Source: Akkermansiaceae bacterium
GTDB lineage: Bacteria; Verrucomicrobiota; Verrucomicrobiia; Verrucomicrobiales; Akkermansiaceae
Direction of reading: 5' to 3'
DNA: 10,791 bases
Assembly: GCA_020627645.1 (NCBI GenBank)
Contig: JAHDGN010000004.1
Location: 1-10,791 of the forward strand
Shown one piece after another: positions 7,358 through 10,791 of this stretch (positions within the stretch are counted from its first letter, which is position 1; each line of letters begins with the position of its first letter). The notes below the pieces were generated by a model, which worked only from the letters and a program-made list of their open reading frames with translations, was not told the DNA's origin and did no database searches. The position numbers were made by a program, and so were the translations under genes.

Positions 7358-7361
7358 AGGA
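7358..7361 (+). promoter_or_regulatory. Shine-Dalgarno AGGA selecting ATG 7369
   Basis: AGGA lies 7 bases before ATG 7369. It decides the start of the asparaginase-like gene against the in-frame TTG at 7363, which would be too close to it. It is one of the few clear ribosome binding sites in this window. Confidence 0.5.
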
Positions 7362-7368
7362 TTTGCTC

Positions 7369-7845
7369 ATGCTGATTCTGACCACGGGAGGGACGATTGA
7401 TAAGGTGTATTTTGATGCAGCTTCGGAGTTTGAAGTTGGTGAGCCGACGGTTCCTCATATTTTTCAGGAGGTGGGGGCAGATTTGGACTACGAGTTGGTC
7501 TCGTTGTTTCGAAAGGATAGCTTGGAGATGGCTGATGCCGATCGAGAAGAGGTGAGGAGAGTCTGTGAAGAAAGTGCCCAGTCCCAGATTCTAATTACGC
7601 ACGGAACGGATACGATGGCTCAGACGGCAGAGGCTCTGATGGGGGTTGAGGGAAAGGTGATTGTGTTAACGGGGGCGATGGCGCCTGCTCGATTTCGCAC
7701 TACCGATGCGGTGTTCAATATCGGGACGGCTGTGGGGGCGTTGCAGACGCTCGATGAGGGTGTTTATTTGGCGATGAATGGGAGGATTTTTAAAGCGGGT
7801 GAAGTGCGTAAAAATCGTGAGGCGAAGCGATTTGAAGAGAGTTAA
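7369..7845 (+). CDS. Stand-alone asparaginase N-terminal-domain protein
   Basis: A 158-aa protein matching only the N-terminal catalytic domain of the asparaginase/glutaminase family, which in type I/II L-asparaginases is followed by a second domain of similar size. The catalytic set is visible: T6 in LTTGGTID (nucleophile position), T80 and D81 in THGTDTM, and K96 in EGKVIVLTGAMAP. The first triad and the Thr-Lys-Asp triad of the family are therefore mostly present. The C-terminus (NGRIFKAGEVRKNREAKRFEES) ends cleanly in TAA without a decayed remainder, since the next gene converges from 7854. I know of similar one-domain proteins in other bacteria, so this is more likely a genuine short family than a truncation. 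No signal peptide: cytoplasmic. It is 64 bp after the PDZ/HEAT gene with its own AGGA site. Hydrolysis of asparagine is possible but unproven because part of the usual substrate site comes from the missing domain. Confidence 0.85.
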   Translation: MLILTTGGTIDKVYFDAASEFEVGEPTVPHIFQEVGADLDYELVSLFRKDSLEMADADREEVRRVCEESAQSQILITHGTDTMAQTAEALMGVEGKVIVLTGAMAPARFRTTDAVFNIGTAVGALQTLDEGVYLAMNGRIFKAGEVRKNREAKRFEES

Positions 7846-7853
7846 TCGGCCTT

Positions 7854-9422
7854 CTAGTCGAGGATCTCAATTTCGACGCGGCGGTTTTTGGCACGATTTT
7901 CTTCTGAGTTATTTGGGACTGAGGGTTGGGTTTGTCCTACTCCACGGTGAGAGAGTCTCTCGGTTGGGATGTTGTTTTCGACGAGGAAGTCGTGGAGGGC
8001 CTTTGCTCTTTCTTGGCTGAGAGTGAGGTTTTTTCCTGCATCACCCTCATCACAGGTATGACCGACGATTTCGAAGCGGGCGTTAGGGAATTCTTTGATG
8101 GTAGCGTTGATTTGCTTCAGGGTGGCTTTGTATTGATTGGTGAAGTCAGTTTGTCCAATCGAGTATAGAAGGGGGGGGATTTTAGCGTTTTGGCGACGAA
8201 GAGCGGCGAGCTGTTTCTCGGCGACAGAGGATTTGAGTTCGAGAGCACCCAGGGCTAGGCGGGTTTCGTTGAGTTCTTTTTCTCGTTGTGTGAGTTTGGT
8301 CGACAGGTCTTCTTTTTCGGTGCGAAGTTGGGCGAGTTCTTCTGGCTTTGGAGCTTTTAGAAGTTGGGTTTTGAGTGTGTTGGTTTCCGCAACGAGCGCT
8401 TCATTTGTTTTTTGGACCTCATCGACTTTGGCCATTGCCGTTTGATTGGCATCGAGTTGTTGCTGCATTCCGATGATCTGTTGGCGAACAGTTTCGATCT
8501 CGTTTTGTAGTTTTATTTGGCGGTCTTTAAGGGCTTTGTTCTCGGTGTTTGAAGTGTTGAGTTGGTTTTGGAGATTGTCTCGTGATTTTACGAGGAGGGG
8601 GACTTCGAGTGAACGTTTGATTTCGGCGGCAAGGTCTTGGCGTAGGTTGTTGAGTTCGGTTTCGCGATGGTTGAGAAGTTGGGTGAGTCTGTTTTGTTCG
8701 TCTTTGAGAGCCTGGGTGGATTCGCCATTATTCTTGTTGCCTGCGAGGGCAGTTTTGAGGGTTTGAAGTTCGTTAGCCTGAGAGGTGATTTTTTGTTTTA
8801 GTTTGATTGTTTCTCCTTCGAGTTCGACGATCTTTGCTTCGGCGACGCGTTTGCCTTCTTCGGCGACGGCGACGCGAGTCATGAGTTTTTCGATTTGGTT
8901 AGCGAGGGTATCTCGCTCGGCTTTGATCTTTTGGATTTCGGCGAGGGCGGATTCGGGATTGGCGGGTTGTTGTTTGAGTGATTCTTCTAGGAGTTTGTTT
9001 TTTGATTCGAGGGTCTTCATGCGAAGAAGTTGCGCCTTTGCGGTGAGGAGTTCCTTAAGTTCGTTCTGAAGTTCTTTGCGAATATTGGCGAGGTCTGTTT
9101 TGAGAACAGAGGTGTTGTTATTTTGGTCTTTTTCCCGTTCGAGTGCGTTGATGCGGGCAACGGCCCGTTGGAGTTTGCGCTGTAGGTTTTGGACTTTGCC
9201 TGACTGGTCTGGGATGGATTGACGATTGAGAACTTTTGAGTATTCGGATTGGAGAGCTTCGTAGTCACCGAGGGTTTCGCCAAAGTCTTTTTGGAGTCTG
9301 AGAACGAGCTTAAGGAGTCGGTCGCGTTCTTGAGAGACTTGAAGGACTTCTGGAGACGGTTGTTGGCCATTGAGAGAGACCGGGAGGAGTGAGAGGGTGA
9401 AAAGGATCGATAGTGTTTTCAT
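7854..9422 (-). CDS. OmpA-family protein with long periplasmic coiled coil
   Basis: A 522-aa envelope protein. ATG 9422 is preferred over the adjacent in-frame TTG 9425. The N-terminus is a signal peptide (MKTLSILFTLSLLPVSLNG then QQ). Residues of about 25-400 are a charged coiled coil with heptad-like Leu, Glu, Lys and Gln (ERDRLLKLVLRLQKDFGETL and onward). The last 115 residues or so are an OmpA/MotB/Pal-type peptidoglycan-binding domain: FEIVGHTCDEG (G454 of GHT), NLTLSQERAKALHDFLVENN, RLSHRGVGQTQP and NRRVEIEIL. The usual GHTD Asp that contacts diaminopimelate is Cys457, followed by Asp458; the LSxxRA Arg is kept. There is no N-terminal beta barrel or lipobox, so it is probably a periplasmic spacer tethered to the cell wall, perhaps linking cell wall and envelope. 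It converges with the asparaginase-like gene with 8 bp between stops. No clear ribosome binding site is visible. Confidence 0.88.
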   Translation of the reverse strand: MKTLSILFTLSLLPVSLNGQQPSPEVLQVSQERDRLLKLVLRLQKDFGETLGDYEALQSEYSKVLNRQSIPDQSGKVQNLQRKLQRAVARINALEREKDQNNNTSVLKTDLANIRKELQNELKELLTAKAQLLRMKTLESKNKLLEESLKQQPANPESALAEIQKIKAERDTLANQIEKLMTRVAVAEEGKRVAEAKIVELEGETIKLKQKITSQANELQTLKTALAGNKNNGESTQALKDEQNRLTQLLNHRETELNNLRQDLAAEIKRSLEVPLLVKSRDNLQNQLNTSNTENKALKDRQIKLQNEIETVRQQIIGMQQQLDANQTAMAKVDEVQKTNEALVAETNTLKTQLLKAPKPEELAQLRTEKEDLSTKLTQREKELNETRLALGALELKSSVAEKQLAALRRQNAKIPPLLYSIGQTDFTNQYKATLKQINATIKEFPNARFEIVGHTCDEGDAGKNLTLSQERAKALHDFLVENNIPTERLSHRGVGQTQPSVPNNSEENRAKNRRVEIEILD

Positions 9423-9615
9423 CAAGGCTTTGGGAAGTTGTCAGAATTGGTGATGGAAAACAAGGGGGGAAAATCAGAGACGGGGTTTGGAGGTGTTCGG
9501 CGTTGGCTGTTGGCTTTAGGGGGTAGCTTTTAGTGGAGCTGCCGCTCCGAGAGTGATTTGAAGTTGAAGGGTGATAGGGGACAATTTTTACTGAGGCGTT
9601 TTTGGGGGAGGAAAG
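9423..9615. other. Spacer upstream of OmpA-family gene with small hairpin
   Basis: No gene is seen here. A GC-rich hairpin, GGAGC (9535-9539), loop TGCC, GCTCC (9544-9548), lies 68 bases past the stop of the small membrane protein gene and could be a weak terminator for the trpB unit; it is not followed by a T-run on either strand. The OmpA-family promoter should lie in this stretch, but I find no good -35/-10 pair. Confidence 0.35.
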
Positions 9616-9867
9616 TTAGGGGCGAGATCTGGAGGCGAAGTAAAAAACGGCAAAGATGATGAATGAGATGATAGAGATCACTGCGATATTGTTCGAAAGT
9701 GCGAGGCGCCACGCGTTATCGATCGTTTGTTGTGATTGATGATGGAGCCAGTCGGGGGAGCTGAAAGAACGAATGATCTTTCGTTTGAAAATGGAGGCGG
9801 CGATGAGGGCGACCATTCCAATCATGCCGCTGATCGCTGTGAGGAAGAAGAATAGGCGAGGGTTCAT
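9616..9867 (-). CDS. Small two-helix membrane protein downstream of trpB
   Basis: An 83-aa protein I do not recognise. Two hydrophobic segments are clear: residues of about 5-27 (FFFLTAISGMIGMVALIAAS) and about 60-78 (NIAVISIISFIIFAVFYFA). A polar, positively charged loop lies between them (FKRKIIRSFSSPDWLHHQSQ onward), so it is probably an inner-membrane hairpin. ATG 9867 overlaps the trpB stop in an ATGA junction, which indicates translational coupling and supports both this start and its being a real gene. The physical link does not prove a role in tryptophan synthesis. It could be a lineage-specific membrane protein. Confidence 0.72.
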   Translation of the reverse strand: MNPRLFFFLTAISGMIGMVALIAASIFKRKIIRSFSSPDWLHHQSQQTIDNAWRLALSNNIAVISIISFIIFAVFYFASRSRP

Positions 9868-10791
9868 TCTTGTTCTCCGAGGAGATACTTTGATGCTTGT
9901 TCTACGTCTTTGTCACCGCGTCCAGAGAGGTTGGCGATGATGATTTGGTCTTTGTCCATGGAGCCCGCGACTTTTGAGACATAGGCCATGGCGTGTGAGC
10001 TTTCGAGGGCGGGGATGATTCCTTCGGTATATGAGAGTTCGCGGAAAGCGGCGAGTGCTTCGTCGTCGGTGGCGTAGGTGTATTCGGCACGGCCAATGTC
10101 TTGAAGGTAGGCGTGTTCGGGGCCGACGGCGGCGTAATCGAGTCCGGCGGAGACCGAGTGGGTGAGTTCGATTTGCCCGTCGTTATTTGCGAGGAGCCAG
10201 GTTTTGGATCCCTGGAGGACTCCGAGTTTTCCACCCTGGAAGCGGGCGGCGTGTTGTTCGGGGAGGATTCCTTTACCTCCTGCTTCGACGCCGACGAGTC
10301 TACAGGAGGTGTCGTCGACGAAAGGGTGGAAGAGGCCCATGGCATTGGATCCACCGCCGACGCAGGCGACAAGGAGGTCGGGGAGTCGGTTTTCTTTCTG
10401 GAGGATTTGTTCGCGGGCTTCGAGGCCAATGACACGGTGGAAGTCGCGGACCATCATGGGGAAGGGGTGAGGGCCGAGAGCGGAGCCTAGGATGTAGTGA
10501 GTGTCGTCAACGGTGGCAACCCAGTCGCGCATGGATTCGTTGACGGCTTCCTTGAGGGTCGCTTGTCCAGCGGTGACTGGGACGACTTTGGCGCCCATGA
10601 GTCTCATGCGAGTGACATTGAGTGCTTGGCGTTGCATGTCGACTTCTCCCATGTAGACAGTGCATTCCATGCCGAAGCGTGCACAAACGGTGGCGGTGGC
10701 GACGCCGTGTTGTCCGGCCCCGGTTTCGGCGATGATGCGTTTTTTGCCGAGGCGTTTGGCGAGGAGAATTTGTCCAATGGCGTTGTTGATT
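9864..10791 (-). CDS. trpB: Tryptophan synthase beta subunit, 5'-truncated by window edge
   Basis: TrpB joins indole to L-serine, using pyridoxal phosphate, to make L-tryptophan in the cytoplasm as part of the alpha2-beta2 complex. The window holds the last 308 residues, roughly 88 to the end by comparison with the 397-aa enteric protein; the gene runs off the right edge. The fragment begins INNAIGQ, directly after the PLP-binding lysine, whose last codon base is the final base of the window. It contains AETGAGQHG with the catalytic Glu (residue 22 of the fragment), the phosphate-binding GGGSNAMG, ALESSHA and the C-terminal LSGRGDKDV. All expected motifs are intact and the reading frame is open throughout. 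It overlaps the small membrane protein gene by ATGA, so the two form one unit. Confidence 0.97.
   Translation of the reverse strand, partial: INNAIGQILLAKRLGKKRIIAETGAGQHGVATATVCARFGMECTVYMGEVDMQRQALNVTRMRLMGAKVVPVTAGQATLKEAVNESMRDWVATVDDTHYILGSALGPHPFPMMVRDFHRVIGLEAREQILQKENRLPDLLVACVGGGSNAMGLFHPFVDDTSCRLVGVEAGGKGILPEQHAARFQGGKLGVLQGSKTWLLANNDGQIELTHSVSAGLDYAAVGPEHAYLQDIGRAEYTYATDDEALAAFRELSYTEGIIPALESSHAMAYVSKVAGSMDKDQIIIANLSGRGDKDVEQASKYLLGEQE

Noticed and set aside
7305..7368. Intrinsic terminator between the PDZ/HEAT gene and the asparaginase-like gene
   Set aside because: No stable stem followed by a T-run is present.
10101..10490. Plus-strand open frames inside trpB
   Set aside because: Shadows of trpB, which is certain on the other strand.

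Overview
The window looks like a chromosomal segment of a Gram-negative bacterium, most likely from the Planctomycetota/Verrucomicrobiota group (my first guess is Verrucomicrobiota). Five proteins carry classical export signals. Two DUF1080 proteins (3-keto-disaccharide hydrolase domain) lie next to a large PDZ/HEAT-repeat protein of DUF6288 type and a xylose-isomerase-like TIM barrel, a mix typical of those phyla. The taxonomic call is inference from family content; no rRNA or other marker is present.

Layout. 1-532 holds no convincing gene but contains a 101-bp imperfect palindrome (421-521) just beyond the 3' end of the first gene. 533-3140 is a minus-strand pair: a secreted TIM-barrel, glycoside-hydrolase-like protein (start near 3140) followed by a cytoplasmic sugar-phosphate isomerase/epimerase. 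The divergent region 3141-3236 separates them from a plus-strand set: DUF1080 protein 1 (3237-3944), DUF1080 protein 2 (3995-4855), the 796-aa PDZ/HEAT protein (4914-7304) and a one-domain asparaginase-like protein (7369-7845). Converging on that set with an 8-bp gap is a minus-strand OmpA-family coiled-coil protein (7854-9422). Before it on the same strand are a small two-helix membrane protein (9616-9867) and trpB (9864 to the window edge), which overlap by ATGA.

How the genes may work together. The five divergent genes at 533-7304 read as a carbohydrate-processing locus. Exported TIM-barrel and DUF1080 enzymes would cleave glycosides, possibly as 3-keto derivatives, and a cytoplasmic AP2Ec/xylose-isomerase-fold enzyme would process the sugar product. 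No Gfo/Idh/MocA oxidoreductase, transporter or regulator is in the window, so this is a hypothesis. TrpB, the OmpA-type protein and the asparaginase-like protein look like unrelated neighbours.

Most notable oddity: the TIM-barrel gene has an excellent signal peptide at 3140-3072, but it is one base out of frame with the rest of the protein. Removing one A from an A4 run (plus-strand T4 at 3068-3071) restores a continuous 535-aa exported protein. I found no CRISPR array, transposase, tRNA or rRNA.
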